Position numbers and translations under genes: made by a program
Shown here: piece after piece, positions 35,078 to 44,518 of the stretch
Position numbering within the stretch: the stretch's first letter is position 1
How the letters are laid out: every line of letters starts with the position of its first letter
Assembly: GCA_002715965.1 (NCBI GenBank)
Contig: PBAL01000058.1
Location: forward strand, 1-64,000
DNA length: 64,000 nt
From: Verrucomicrobiales bacterium
GTDB lineage: Bacteria; Verrucomicrobiota; Verrucomicrobiia; Limisphaerales; JAYPXF01
Reading direction: 5' to 3'
Notes under the pieces: generated by a model
What the model was told of the DNA's origin: nothing
The model's input: the letters and a program-made list of their open reading frames with translations, nothing else
Databases searched by the model: none

Positions 35078-36880
35078 ATGAGAACGATTCGATCCGTCAT
35101 TCCTCTTTGCGTCGCGCTGACGATGATCTTCACGCATTCGTCCGCCACCGCTGCGGAAACCAGCCCCCCACATGTGATCATCATCATGACCGACGACCAG
35201 GGCGGATGGGACTACGGCTTCATGGGCAACAAGGTGCTCGATACGCCTAACCTCGATGCCATGGCAAAACGCAGCGCGCAGATGACTCGCTTCTACGTGA
35301 GCCCCGTCTGCACCCCCACCCGCGCGAATCTCATGACCGGCCGCTACAACTATCGCACCCGCGCCATCGACACGTTTATCGGCCGCGCCATGATGGATAC
35401 TGAGGAAGTGACCATTGCCGAGGTCCTTGCGCCAGCAGGTTACAGCTCGGGCATTTTCGGCAAATGGCACCTCGGGGATTCGTATCCCATGCGTCCGCAG
35501 GATCAGGGATTTGATGAAGTGCTGGTTCATCGTGGAGGTGGGATTGGCCAGCCTTCTGATCCTCCGGGTGGCGAATCGAAATACACCGATCCGATTCTCC
35601 AGCACAACGGCGTGGAAAAGGAATTCAAGGGCTACTGCACCGACATCTACTTCAAGGCCGCGATGGATTTCATTGGGAAGAACCACAAGCAGGGCAAGCC
35701 AACCTTCACGTACATTCCGACCAATCCGCCACACGGACCTTATGGCGACGTGCCCGGTGAATTGCTGGAAAAATACCGCGCCCGTGATCTGCGTCCGACC
35801 TATCTTCGCCAGCCTTTTCCGGACAAACAATACGAGCGCCGCAAGGACACCACCGCACGCATCTTCGCGATGATCGAAAATGTCGATCAAAACGTTGGGC
35901 GCCTCTTCAAACATCTCAAGAAGATCGATGCCCACGACAATACGCTGGTCTTCTTCCTCAATGACAACGGACCCAACGGTCCCCGCTTCGTCGGACCACA
36001 CCGCGGCAACAAGGGACAAATATATGAAGGTGGAATCCGTTCCATACTGCTGGCGCACTGGCCGAGGTCCATCCGCGCAGGAACGACATCCGATGCCATC
36101 AGTGCGCATTACGATCTCTTCCCCACCATCCTTGCTGCCGCCGGCGCGAAGAAACCCAAGGGATTGAAGATCGACGGCATGAGCATCTTGCCTCACCTGA
36201 AAGGGCAGAAGGTCGAGCGTATCGATCGCACGCTGTTCCTTCAGTGGCATCGCGGAAACGAAGCCGAACCGTATCGCAATGGCGCGGCTGTCACCCAACG
36301 CTACAAACTTCTTTGGCCCAACTTCGGAAAGTTCGCCCCGAAGAATCATGGTCCGCAACTCTACGACCTCATCGCCGATCCCAAGGAAAGCAAGAATCTC
36401 GCTGCCGAAAAGCCCGACCTGCTTAAGCGCCTCAAACGCCGATACGATGTGTGGTTCAGCGACGTCAGTTCGACCCGCCCGAACAACTACGATCCGCCCC
36501 GAATTCACATCGGCAATCCGCGAGAGACCACTACGGTATTGACCCGGCAGGATTGGCGCTTTCGAGGACCCAACGGTGCATGGGGCCGTAACGATCGCGG
36601 CCACTGGCTCGTGACAGTTGAGCGCGCCGGTCTATACGACGTGAAGGTCTTGTTCGCCGAAGACCAGCATCCCGAAACGTTGGGCCTCGAATTCGTCGCC
36701 GGCCGATCCGGCAAGGTGAAGAAGAGTGCCAAAGTCGCTGCCAAGTCAAAGCAGCACATCTTCAAGAGCGTGCGCCTCAAAGCCGGCCCCCAGGATGTCG
36801 AGGCCTTCCTCGCGCAGGGCGACAGAAAACGTGGCGTCCACCAGATCTACATCACCAGCCGCGAATCCGCCAACCACTGA
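35078..36880 (+). CDS. Exported type I sulfatase
   Basis: A 600-aa arylsulfatase-like enzyme with a signal peptide (about 1-26). The N-terminal metal site reads IIIMTDDQGG, and the formylglycine motif is CTPTR at Cys78-Arg82, so it needs a formylglycine-generating enzyme, not seen in the window. GKWHLGD and HRGNKGQIYEGGIR are further landmarks. The last about 130 residues form a beta-rich extension (WLVTVERAGLYDVKVLF). Likely substrates are sulfated polysaccharides or their fragments. The frame is open upstream into mnmE, but ATG 35078 is the natural start for the signal peptide. Confidence 0.93.
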   Translation: MRTIRSVIPLCVALTMIFTHSSATAAETSPPHVIIIMTDDQGGWDYGFMGNKVLDTPNLDAMAKRSAQMTRFYVSPVCTPTRANLMTGRYNYRTRAIDTFIGRAMMDTEEVTIAEVLAPAGYSSGIFGKWHLGDSYPMRPQDQGFDEVLVHRGGGIGQPSDPPGGESKYTDPILQHNGVEKEFKGYCTDIYFKAAMDFIGKNHKQGKPTFTYIPTNPPHGPYGDVPGELLEKYRARDLRPTYLRQPFPDKQYERRKDTTARIFAMIENVDQNVGRLFKHLKKIDAHDNTLVFFLNDNGPNGPRFVGPHRGNKGQIYEGGIRSILLAHWPRSIRAGTTSDAISAHYDLFPTILAAAGAKKPKGLKIDGMSILPHLKGQKVERIDRTLFLQWHRGNEAEPYRNGAAVTQRYKLLWPNFGKFAPKNHGPQLYDLIADPKESKNLAAEKPDLLKRLKRRYDVWFSDVSSTRPNNYDPPRIHIGNPRETTTVLTRQDWRFRGPNGAWGRNDRGHWLVTVERAGLYDVKVLFAEDQHPETLGLEFVAGRSGKVKKSAKVAAKSKQHIFKSVRLKAGPQDVEAFLAQGDRKRGVHQIYITSRESANH

Positions 36881-36930
36881 CCGTCTGTGACGAAGAAACC
36901 CTTCAACCTTTAAACTCTTTAACCAAGATC

Positions 36931-37389
36931 ATGAACGCAGAAGCAAAACTCAAGGAACTCGGAATCGAACTCCCGCCCGCACCCCCCAAGGGTGGTGTCT
37001 ACAAACCCGTCGTATTCACCGGCGACCTCGCCTTCGTCTCCGGGCACGGTCCCTACCAGGCTGACGAAACTTACATGTCCGGCAAAGTCGGCAGCGATCT
37101 CGATCTCGAAGCCGCCCAAAAAGCAGCTCGCCAGACCGGTCTTGCGTTGCTGGCCACGATCCAGAAGGAAGTCGGCCTCGACAAGGTGAAGCGTGTCATC
37201 AAGCTGCTTGGCATGGTCAACGCCACGCCTGAGTTCGGCGAACACCCGAAGGTAATCAACGGCTGTAGCGAGTTGTTCCGCGATGTCTTCGGTGAAGACG
37301 GTGTCGGATCGCGCAGCGCCGTCGGAATGGGTTCGCTTCCCGGAAACATTCCGGTGGAAATCGAACTTACCATCGAAGTCGAACGCTGA
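36931..37389 (+). CDS. RidA family protein (YjgF/YER057c/UK114)
   Basis: A 152-aa protein of the RidA superfamily, the longer type starting MNAEAKLKELGIELPPAPPK. RidA proteins hydrolyse reactive enamine/imine intermediates released by PLP enzymes. The Arg-containing region GVGSRSAVGMGSLPGNIPVE holds the usual active-site arginine of this branch. It lies 5 bp upstream of an SDR dehydrogenase gene and 50 bp after a sulfatase, so it may be part of a small catabolic operon. Confidence 0.88.
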   Translation: MNAEAKLKELGIELPPAPPKGGVYKPVVFTGDLAFVSGHGPYQADETYMSGKVGSDLDLEAAQKAARQTGLALLATIQKEVGLDKVKRVIKLLGMVNATPEFGEHPKVINGCSELFRDVFGEDGVGSRSAVGMGSLPGNIPVEIELTIEVER

Positions 37390-37394
37390 TCCAG

Positions 37395-38192
37395 GTGGAC
37401 CTCCAGCTTCAGGATCAACACGCCGTCGTTTTCGGCTGCGCACGCGGCATCGGGCGCGCCATCGCCGAAGCCTTCGCCGCGGAAGGTTGCAAGCTCGGCC
37501 TGGTTGATGTTTCACCGGCGGTCGAACAAACGGCGAAGCAGATTGGTGACAATTGCCACGCCGCAACTGCCGACGTCAGCGACAACGATCAAATCAATCA
37601 GGCGCTCGATGCATTGACCGCCAAGTCCGGACCGATCTGCCATGTCGTCTACGCGGTCGGAATCGGTTCGGGAAAATTTGGATTTCCCTTCTGGAATCTC
37701 GATCCCGAAGACTGGCCGCGGGTTGTGGACGTCAACCTGACCTGCGCCGCGAGAGTCGCGCACGCCGTGGCGCCGCAACTCATCAAACAAGCCGGCAACA
37801 CCATGCTCTTCCTAGTGTCGGTTGCCGCACAGATTGGATCGCCAACCGACCCGCCCTATAGCGCAGCCAAAGCCGGGCTCGTAAACTTCATGCAGTGCGC
37901 GGCCAAGGACTTTGCGCCCTATGGCGTCCGAGCCAACGCGCTCTCGCCCGGCATGGTGCAGACGGAACTCAATAAATCCGTTTGGGCCGCCGGGCAGGAA
38001 CTTCTTCCCGAAGCTGAGCGTCAGAGCTACGAGGAATGGGGCCAGGCAAAGATCTCCAAGAATTCCCCGCTCGGCCGTTGGCAGAAGCCCGACGAATTCG
38101 GGTCCATGGCCGTCTACCTCGCCTCACATCGCGCCCGCAACATCACCGGACAGACGATCAACATCGACGGCGGCCAGGTGATGCACTCCTGA
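37395..38192 (+). CDS. Short-chain dehydrogenase/reductase (SDR)
   Basis: A 265-aa classical SDR with GTG start at 37395, 5 bp after the RidA stop. The NAD(P) motif is GCARGIGRAIA, a variant of TGxxxGIG; the catalytic motif is YSAAK with Ser upstream in FLVSVAAQIG. The Asp in GLVDVSP after the second beta strand suggests NAD(H) preference. The end NITGQTINIDGGQ is typical. The substrate is unknown; tight linkage to RidA suggests a shared pathway. Confidence 0.9.
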   Translation: MDLQLQDQHAVVFGCARGIGRAIAEAFAAEGCKLGLVDVSPAVEQTAKQIGDNCHAATADVSDNDQINQALDALTAKSGPICHVVYAVGIGSGKFGFPFWNLDPEDWPRVVDVNLTCAARVAHAVAPQLIKQAGNTMLFLVSVAAQIGSPTDPPYSAAKAGLVNFMQCAAKDFAPYGVRANALSPGMVQTELNKSVWAAGQELLPEAERQSYEEWGQAKISKNSPLGRWQKPDEFGSMAVYLASHRARNITGQTINIDGGQVMHS

Positions 38193-38403
38193 GTGAATCG
38201 TCTTGAGTCCCGCGAACGCGTCGAATAGATGGTCAATTGTCAGATCCGTCGCGCATCCGGTGGGTGGTGATAAGACCTGTTTTCGATCTGCCATTCGCGT
38301 CCGGTCAAGTTTGCACACCCAAAGGACGCGCCGCCGTCCAGGTATCGAGACAATGACGACACTTGCCACTTGCATCGTCGGAAGGTTCAATGCGCTCACA
38401 CCT

Positions 38404-39777
38404 ATGCACATTTGCCGTCAGAGATTGTTTGGTATTGCCTGCGTGCTTCTGTTGATTGCCCTCCCTCCGCGTGCGGTGGCCGAGGATTGGCCGCGCTTCC
38501 TCGGTCCCCGCGGTGATGGAACGTCCACCGAAACAGGACTGATCGCCGGCATTCCCAAGGACGGACCAGAACGTGTCTTCTCAAAACGCATCGGAACGGG
38601 GTACGCAGCGCCTTCCGTAAGAGGAGACCTGCTGGTGCTCCACCATCGACTCGGCAATGAGGAGATCGTCGACGCACTTGAACGCGACACCGCCAAGCCC
38701 GTGTGGCGACACAAGTATCCCACCCGGTACATCGACCCCTTCGGCTACAACAACGGACCTCGCTGCACCCCGCTTCTCACCGCGGACCGCTGCTACACCT
38801 TCGGCGCCGAAGGCCGTCTCTGCTGTCTTGAACTCAAGACGGGCAAGCTTATCTGGCAGCGATACACCAAGAACGACTGGCGTGTTCCACAGAACTTTTT
38901 TGGCGTGGGCAGCACCCCGCTTCTCGAAGGGAATCTCCTGATCGTGATGGTGGGAGGGCAACCGAACGCAGGCGTGGTCGCGCTCGATGCCAAGACCGGA
39001 AAGACGGTGTGGGAAAACGTGGGCAAGGATACCTGGGATGGTGAACCCATGCTCGGCTGGCGCGGAGGCCGGACCGTTTCCTGGCAGACCCATTGGAAGC
39101 AAGCCAGCTATGCGTCGCCTGTTGTCGCCGACGTCAACGGACAGCGCGTCGTGTTTTGTCTGATGCGCCAGGGACTGGTTGTACTTGAGGTCAAGACCGG
39201 CAAGGAACTTTTCAGCCGCTGGTTCCGCGCGATCGTGAACGACTCGGTCAATGCCGCAAACCCCGTCGTCGTCGGAAACCAGGTTCACTGCTCGGCCGCG
39301 TACTATCGCGTGGGCGGATTCCTCCTCGACATCAAGAAGGGCAACACGAAGTTCGAGCACGTGTGGGAGAACAACAGCCTTGAGGTTCACTGGATGACTC
39401 CGATCTATCACGAGGGTTATCTTTACGCCTTCAGCGGCCGCAATGAGCCGGATGCAGAATTTCGTTGCGTGGAATTCAAGACTGGCAAGGTTGCCTGGAG
39501 CCGTGACGAACGCTGGCGCAAGTACTCCACCAAGCAGCCGCCCGTGTTTGGCCGCGGTTCGCTGATCAAGGCCGACGGCAAACTGATTGCATTGGGTGAA
39601 GGCGGGATGCTGGGAATGTTCGATCTGAATCCAAAGCAGATTCGGGAACGCGGACGCTGGCAGGTGCCCGAGCTCAAGCATCCCTGCTGGGCCACGCCCG
39701 TGCTTTCGGAGAAGAAGCTTTATCTCCGCAGCGAAGATTACCTCGTGTGCCTCGATCTCGCTGTGGAGAAGGAGTAG
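38404..39777 (+). CDS. Exported PQQ-like beta-propeller protein (third copy)
   Basis: A 457-aa protein from ATG 38404 with a signal peptide (cleavage near AVAEDW) and the family opening EDWPRFLGPRGDGTSTETGL. Blade motifs: AKPVWRHKY, GKLIWQRYTKND, GKTVWENVGKD and GKVAWSRDERW. It differs clearly from the two paralogues at 8724 and 10752, including insertions such as FGYNNGPRCTPLLTADRCY. The frame is open to 38203, but the upstream part is not protein-like. The protein is presumed periplasmic, and no catalytic residues are evident. Confidence 0.86.
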   Translation: MHICRQRLFGIACVLLLIALPPRAVAEDWPRFLGPRGDGTSTETGLIAGIPKDGPERVFSKRIGTGYAAPSVRGDLLVLHHRLGNEEIVDALERDTAKPVWRHKYPTRYIDPFGYNNGPRCTPLLTADRCYTFGAEGRLCCLELKTGKLIWQRYTKNDWRVPQNFFGVGSTPLLEGNLLIVMVGGQPNAGVVALDAKTGKTVWENVGKDTWDGEPMLGWRGGRTVSWQTHWKQASYASPVVADVNGQRVVFCLMRQGLVVLEVKTGKELFSRWFRAIVNDSVNAANPVVVGNQVHCSAAYYRVGGFLLDIKKGNTKFEHVWENNSLEVHWMTPIYHEGYLYAFSGRNEPDAEFRCVEFKTGKVAWSRDERWRKYSTKQPPVFGRGSLIKADGKLIALGEGGMLGMFDLNPKQIRERGRWQVPELKHPCWATPVLSEKKLYLRSEDYLVCLDLAVEKE

Positions 39778-39854
39778 TGCCGATTATCCGGCCGCGTTGC
39801 CTCGCAACCGTTTCCCCTCCACGGCGGAACCTATTCTGACTAGAGTCTCGCACC

Positions 39855-41606
39855 ATGAAGTTTCTCAACGGACTTTGCTTTGCGATGCTCTTGCTGCCGA
39901 TCCCTGTCTCGGCGGCTCCGTCCGAATCCCAACGCCTGCACGACTTGTTCGATCGTGAGTGGGACTATCACATGCAGCGCCGGCCGATGTGGGCCTCGAT
40001 CCTCGGCGATCGTCGTTGGAACGATCGATGGCCGGACATGTCCAGACAAGGAACCTTCAAGCACGAGCTGCGTCAAAAACGCGTAATGATCGACCTGCAT
40101 CGTCTCGATCGCTCAAAGCTCTCCTCCGAGGATCAGCTGAACTACGACTTGTTCGAACAATCGCTTCAGCGCGACATCGAGGATCTCTCCATGATGCTCT
40201 ATCTGATGCCGCTCGATCACCGGCACGGCGTTCAAACCATGGACGAATACGCCTCGGCTCTCCGCTTTGAAACGGTCAAGGACTACGAAGATTGGATCAA
40301 GCGGCTGGAAGGCCTTCCGGTAATGCTCGATCAAATCACCGAATTGATGAGGGAGGGCATTGCGCGGGGTATCGTCCACTCGCGCGTGGTGATGGAACGT
40401 GTTCCCCGGCAGCTGGCCAAACACATCGTGGAGGAACCCGAGCACAGCCCGTTCTACAAGCCGTTCCGGAAGTTCCATCGCAACATTCCCGAAGGCGAAC
40501 AGCTGCGGATGGAGAGCGAAGCATGGACGGCAATCAAGGAAGACGTGGTCCCGGCGTTCCAGAAGTTCAAGGTCTTCTTTGTAGAGAAATATCTTCCCGG
40601 CTGCCATTCGAACGTCGGCGCTTGGCAATGGCCGCATGGCAAGCGCGCCTATGATTTCCTCTGCCGAAAGTTCACGACCACGAGCAGCAGCGCGGATCAA
40701 ATTCACAAGACCGGCTTGTCCGAGGTGCAGCGCATTCGCGGAGAAATGGACGCGATTCGAGAGAAGGTTGGCTTTAAGGGCAGCCTCGCGGAGTTCTTCG
40801 ATCACCTGCGCACGGATCCGAAGTTCTTCTACCGAACCGGCGATGAACTGCTGCAGGGCTATCGCGCGATGAGCCGGCGCATCGATCCACTGATGGTGAA
40901 GGTCTTTCGCGTGTTGCCGCGCATGCCTTACGGAATCGAACCAATTCCGGCAAAGACGGCGCCGGATACCACCACGGCTTATTACCGTTGGCCCGCGCCC
41001 GATGGTTCCCGTGCCGGGACGTATTTCGTGAACCTCTATATGCCTGAAACGCGTCCGAAGTGGGAGATGATGGCGCTTTCCCTGCACGAGGCTGTTCCCG
41101 GTCATCACCTTCAGATCGCGCTCGCCCAGGAGCAGAACGACCTGCCGAAATTCCGGCGTCATCTCTCCGTCACCGCCTACATCGAGGGTTGGGGATTGTA
41201 CGCGGAATCCCTCGGGGACGAACTCGGTCTCTACGACGATCCCTACGACAAGTTCGGCCAGTTGACCTACGAAATGTGGCGGGCAGTCCGACTGGTCGTG
41301 GACACGGGCATGCATTCGAAGAAGTGGAGCCGCGACAAGGCGATCGAGTTTTTCATGGAGAACGCGCCCAAGACACGGCAGGACGTGGTCAACGAAATTG
41401 ATCGCTACATCGCCTGGCCCGGACAGGCTCTCGCCTACAAGATCGGTCAGCTGAAACTCAGTGAACTTCGCGCCACTGCCTCGAAGGCACTGGGCGCAGA
41501 ATTTGACGTGAAGGCGTTTCACGACGTCGTGCTGCAATCGGGCGCCGTGCCGCTTGATATCCTGACGAAGCGGATAAATGCCTGGATCCGCGCCGGGGGA
41601 AAATGA
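39855..41606 (+). CDS. Exported DUF885 family metallopeptidase-like protein
   Basis: A 583-aa protein with a signal peptide (about 1-20) and the DUF885 domain. The HEAVPGHHLQIA segment is a thermolysin-like HExxxGHH zinc motif; YIEGWGLYAESLGDELG supplies the third ligand region. GTYFVNLYMPETRPKWEM and WPGQALAYKIGQLKL are further family marks. Members are thought to be periplasmic carboxypeptidases or dipeptidases. The stop overlaps the tcdA start as ATGA, suggesting coupling, although no functional link is evident. Confidence 0.9.
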   Translation: MKFLNGLCFAMLLLPIPVSAAPSESQRLHDLFDREWDYHMQRRPMWASILGDRRWNDRWPDMSRQGTFKHELRQKRVMIDLHRLDRSKLSSEDQLNYDLFEQSLQRDIEDLSMMLYLMPLDHRHGVQTMDEYASALRFETVKDYEDWIKRLEGLPVMLDQITELMREGIARGIVHSRVVMERVPRQLAKHIVEEPEHSPFYKPFRKFHRNIPEGEQLRMESEAWTAIKEDVVPAFQKFKVFFVEKYLPGCHSNVGAWQWPHGKRAYDFLCRKFTTTSSSADQIHKTGLSEVQRIRGEMDAIREKVGFKGSLAEFFDHLRTDPKFFYRTGDELLQGYRAMSRRIDPLMVKVFRVLPRMPYGIEPIPAKTAPDTTTAYYRWPAPDGSRAGTYFVNLYMPETRPKWEMMALSLHEAVPGHHLQIALAQEQNDLPKFRRHLSVTAYIEGWGLYAESLGDELGLYDDPYDKFGQLTYEMWRAVRLVVDTGMHSKKWSRDKAIEFFMENAPKTRQDVVNEIDRYIAWPGQALAYKIGQLKLSELRATASKALGAEFDVKAFHDVVLQSGAVPLDILTKRINAWIRAGGK

Positions 41607-42379
41607 TGGGCGAGTTTGAAAATCGATTTGGCGGGATCGGCCGGTTGTTCGGAGTCGACGGCCTCAAACGTCTGCATCAGAGCCACGTCTGCGTGGTGGG
41701 AATTGGCGGGGTTGGCAGCTGGATCGCCGAAGCCCTCGCGCGTTCGGGAATCGGAAAGCTGACCGTGATGGACATGGACGATCTGTGCATCACGAACACC
41801 AATCGCCAGCTGCACGCGATTCAACCCACGCTTGGAATGAACAAGGCCGAAGTCATGGCCGGCCGGATCCGGGAGATCAATCCGGACGCACATGTGTTTG
41901 GCGTGCCTTCCTTCTTTACTGCAGAGACCGCCGAATTCACGCTCAGCAGCGGTTATGATTACGTCGTCGATGCCATTGACAACGTACCCAACAAATGCCT
42001 GCTCATCGCCGAATGCATCGAGCGCGAGGTGCGTGTGATCACGTCGGGAGGGGCTGGCGGCCTGCAACGGGTTGGCGAGATCCGTCTGACTGATCTCGCC
42101 CATTCCTCCCATGACCGCCTGCTGAAGGAAGTGCGCAAGACCTTGCGAAAAGAACATGGCTTGCCGGAGAAACCTGACAGGGGATTTGGCGTTCCTGCGG
42201 TTTTTTCCACAGAGTCGCCGGTGTTTCCCAAGAGCGATGGCGGTGTCTGCGAAACTCGGGAAGACGCATCCGCTCTGAAGCTCGACTGCGCGAGCGGATT
42301 CGGAACAGCAAGCTTCGTGACCGGCGCACTTGGCTTCGCCATCGCAGAAAAAGTCGTCGCAGATTTGGCGTCGGGCTGA
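41603..42379 (+). CDS. tcdA: tRNA threonylcarbamoyladenosine dehydratase (ThiF/E1-like)
   Basis: TcdA (CsdL) cyclises t6A37 to ct6A in tRNAs using ATP. The 258-aa protein has the E1-like fold: VVGIGGVGSWIAEALARSGI (nucleotide loop), MDMDDLCITNTNRQ and DAIDNVPNKCLLIAECI. The N-terminal ENRFGGIGRLFG is the usual TcdA start. The 4-bp ATGA overlap with the DUF885 gene marks an operon. In E. coli, TcdA works with CsdA/CsdE; here a cysteine desulfurase is 20 kb away. Confidence 0.92.
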   Translation: MMGEFENRFGGIGRLFGVDGLKRLHQSHVCVVGIGGVGSWIAEALARSGIGKLTVMDMDDLCITNTNRQLHAIQPTLGMNKAEVMAGRIREINPDAHVFGVPSFFTAETAEFTLSSGYDYVVDAIDNVPNKCLLIAECIEREVRVITSGGAGGLQRVGEIRLTDLAHSSHDRLLKEVRKTLRKEHGLPEKPDRGFGVPAVFSTESPVFPKSDGGVCETREDASALKLDCASGFGTASFVTGALGFAIAEKVVADLASG

Positions 42380-42385
42380 GCCGTC

Positions 42386-43324
42386 CTATCCAAGCTTCAG
42401 TTCCGAAAAGGCGTCCTCCAACGAAGACAAGCCGCTACCACCGGCCGATGGTGGTTCCAGAATCTGCTTCATGTAAACGATTGCTTCGTCGATGGAGCCG
42501 ACCGATTTGGGAAGGTTTGCGCCGCAGGCATTCGCATGGCCGCCTCCCTGGAATTGCCTGGCAATCGGCAGGGCCTGTCCACCTGTACTCCGAAAGCTCA
42601 CCATGACCGTACGGTTTGCCTTCACAAACATGGTGGCGAGGACTTCAAAACTGCAATCCGGTTCTTCGAGCAGCTCGTGAACGATCCGATTGGAATCGCC
42701 CACGACGGTTTCCACAAATCCGAGTTGATCGGTCACGCGATGCACGTGCCGGCGGCTCCAATCCAGACCGATCGGATCCTCCACCTGCCGTTTGGTCTGC
42801 ATGACCTCGAGCAGCGGATGGTCGAGCAGCCGGTCCGGATCGCCTTCGATGAGCGAATAGAGATTCCAAAAGCCGTAGATCTTTACGAGGTTTGCGTAGT
42901 CCACGGCGAGGTCAAATTCCGGATCATCGTCCAGGTAGAGGTCGGCCACATTGCTGAGATGTACGAGGCGGTCCAGTTTTTCCGATTGCACGCCATGCTG
43001 CTTGCACAGTTCGTAACAAAGAAGGCTGGCGGATTTGCCGAGGTCATGAATGAGCCGGCAATGCTCCGCGCCAACATCGGTGCTGTGATGATCGAGCACC
43101 AGCCAGTTGGTGCGATCCATCCGTTTTTCAAACGTAAAGTCTGCGACCCACGCACATTGTTCGCGCAAGGTCCGGGTACGCCAGGAAGGATAGTGATGTG
43201 ATTCAATCCGGGCCGTTTCGCCAAATTCGCTTGCCGACAGCTTTTGCAGCAACAAACCCGACAACAGCCCGTCCAGATCGCTTTCGTGAGTGAAGATAAG
43301 CTCCGGTTTTGGAAGAGGCTTCAC
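42386..43324 (-). CDS. DHH/DHHA1 family phosphoesterase
   Basis: A 312-aa metal-dependent phosphoesterase. Visible motifs are ESDLDGLLSGLL (DxD ligand site), LVLDHHST (the DHH motif) and a C-terminal DHHA1 motif GGGHANACG. The family includes nanoRNases (NrnA), c-di-AMP phosphodiesterases and exopolyphosphatases. Without the typical NrnA N terminus I cannot pick one. It is soluble and without a signal peptide. It converges with tcdA, 6 bp apart. Confidence 0.87.
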   Translation of the reverse strand: MKPLPKPELIFTHESDLDGLLSGLLLQKLSASEFGETARIESHHYPSWRTRTLREQCAWVADFTFEKRMDRTNWLVLDHHSTDVGAEHCRLIHDLGKSASLLCYELCKQHGVQSEKLDRLVHLSNVADLYLDDDPEFDLAVDYANLVKIYGFWNLYSLIEGDPDRLLDHPLLEVMQTKRQVEDPIGLDWSRRHVHRVTDQLGFVETVVGDSNRIVHELLEEPDCSFEVLATMFVKANRTVMVSFRSTGGQALPIARQFQGGGHANACGANLPKSVGSIDEAIVYMKQILEPPSAGGSGLSSLEDAFSELKLG

Positions 43325-43834
43325 AGGCGCAAGCCTAGCAATCGACCGGCGTTCTCCAAAGGTGAAACGATCATTGCCGGAAGGCGTGTGTGTGATTGAA
43401 AACGGTGGCTGCTGAGGACCACTCGATCAGAAAGCGCACGCTTGACAGTGGTCGGATCAAACGGTTTTCGATGCGTTCTCCCTCACCCCATTCCTCACCG
43501 CTGGGAGAGCGGGACCATGGAGGACGCTCTCATCGAGCAAATGGATGTCATGAATGGCGACAGCACAACCTTCCCTCTCCCAGCGGGAGTGAGGGAGAAG
43601 ACATTCGGTTTCATGTGGTCTCTGTCGCAATTGCCACCACATTTCATCACACACAGATCGCGTTGACCCGACAGCTTCGGCTGCCACCCAAACCATGCGA
43701 GTGACGACAAAGCGATTCCAGCGAGTTGTCGGACGTCTCTGGGACACACAATAATACGGAAGCGTTGACCCGATGCCCTTCAGTGCTAGGGTCGCCCGGT
43801 TCGCGTCCCTGCAATGAGGTCACGGATTCCTGAA
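43325..43834. other. 510-bp intergenic region
   Basis: It lies between the DHH gene (minus) and the FKBP gene (plus). No reading frame looks like protein. It holds the inverted-repeat element at 43478-43597 and the promoters of both genes. No tRNA or other RNA gene was recognised. Confidence 0.5.
43478..43597. repeat. Intergenic inverted-repeat element with CTCCCTCAC / CGCTGGGAGAG arms
   Basis: Left arm: CTCCCTCAC (43478-43486) and CGCTGGGAGAG (43499-43509). Right arm: CTCTCCCAGCG (43575-43585) and GTGAGGGAG (43589-43597), the exact reverse complements in mirrored order. The about 65-bp centre has no obvious gene. From general recall, such sequences are dispersed intergenic repeats in many bacterial genomes, so this is probably one copy of a larger family. 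It could fold into a long hairpin. Confidence 0.65.
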
Positions 43835-44512
43835 ATGAAAGGCATACTCATTACTTCCCTGCTGATTGGCATCGCCGTCAGCCCACTCTCCGCTGCTGAA
43901 AATGCTGAACTCAAGACATCTGAACAGAAAGCCAGCTACCTGTTCGGTTTTGACATTGGCGGCAACATGAATCGCCAGGGTATCGAAGTGGACTCCGACG
44001 CATTCCTTCTGGGCCTGAACGCCGCACTCGCTGGAAAAACCAATGCGATTCCACCTGCCGAAATCCAGGCCATCATGGTTGAGTTTCGCCAGAAAGTGAT
44101 GGCCAAACGGGAAAAGGCGCAACAAGCCCTGGCCAGCGACGGTGAAAAATTCCTGATGGCCAACAAGAAGAAGGAGGGCGTGAAGGTCACTCAAAGTGGT
44201 CTGCAATACAAGGTGATCAAGTCGGGCAGCGGAAAATCGCCGAAGATCGACAGCAAGGTGACCACCCATTACCGCGGAACATTGATTGATGGTACAGAAT
44301 TCGACAGTTCGTACAGCCGGGGGCAGCCATCGACCTTCGGTGTCAACCAGGTCATCAAGGGTTGGACGGAAGCTCTTCTGAAAATGAAAGAGGGCGACAA
44401 GTGGCAGCTCTTCATTCCGGCCGAGCTGGCCTATGGCAGGCGTGGCCAGGGCCAGAAAATCCCGCCGATGGCGACGCTGATCTTCGAGATCGAGCTGATC
44501 AAGGTGAACTGA
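43835..44512 (+). CDS. Exported FKBP-type peptidyl-prolyl cis-trans isomerase (FkpA/Mip-like)
   Basis: A 225-aa protein: signal peptide (about 1-20), N-terminal helical dimerisation domain (ASYLFGFDIGGNMNRQGIEV), a linker helix (AKREKAQQALASDGEKFLMA), and a C-terminal FKBP domain (VTTHYRGTLIDGTEFDSSY, VIKGWTEALLKMKEGDKWQL, LAYGRRGQG). It should speed proline isomerisation and folding of exported proteins. Start chosen at ATG 43835 over 43814 because it begins a normal signal peptide. Confidence 0.92.
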   Translation: MKGILITSLLIGIAVSPLSAAENAELKTSEQKASYLFGFDIGGNMNRQGIEVDSDAFLLGLNAALAGKTNAIPPAEIQAIMVEFRQKVMAKREKAQQALASDGEKFLMANKKKEGVKVTQSGLQYKVIKSGSGKSPKIDSKVTTHYRGTLIDGTEFDSSYSRGQPSTFGVNQVIKGWTEALLKMKEGDKWQLFIPAELAYGRRGQGQKIPPMATLIFEIELIKVN

Positions 44513-44518
44513 GCAGTC

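Noticed and set aside
35060-36604. 514-codon open frame on the minus strand over the sulfatase gene
   Set aside because: It is antisense to a clear sulfatase with intact motifs; high GC content and codon structure give long mirror frames, as also seen over DUF885 (40113-41537) and the PQQ-like gene (38581-39681).
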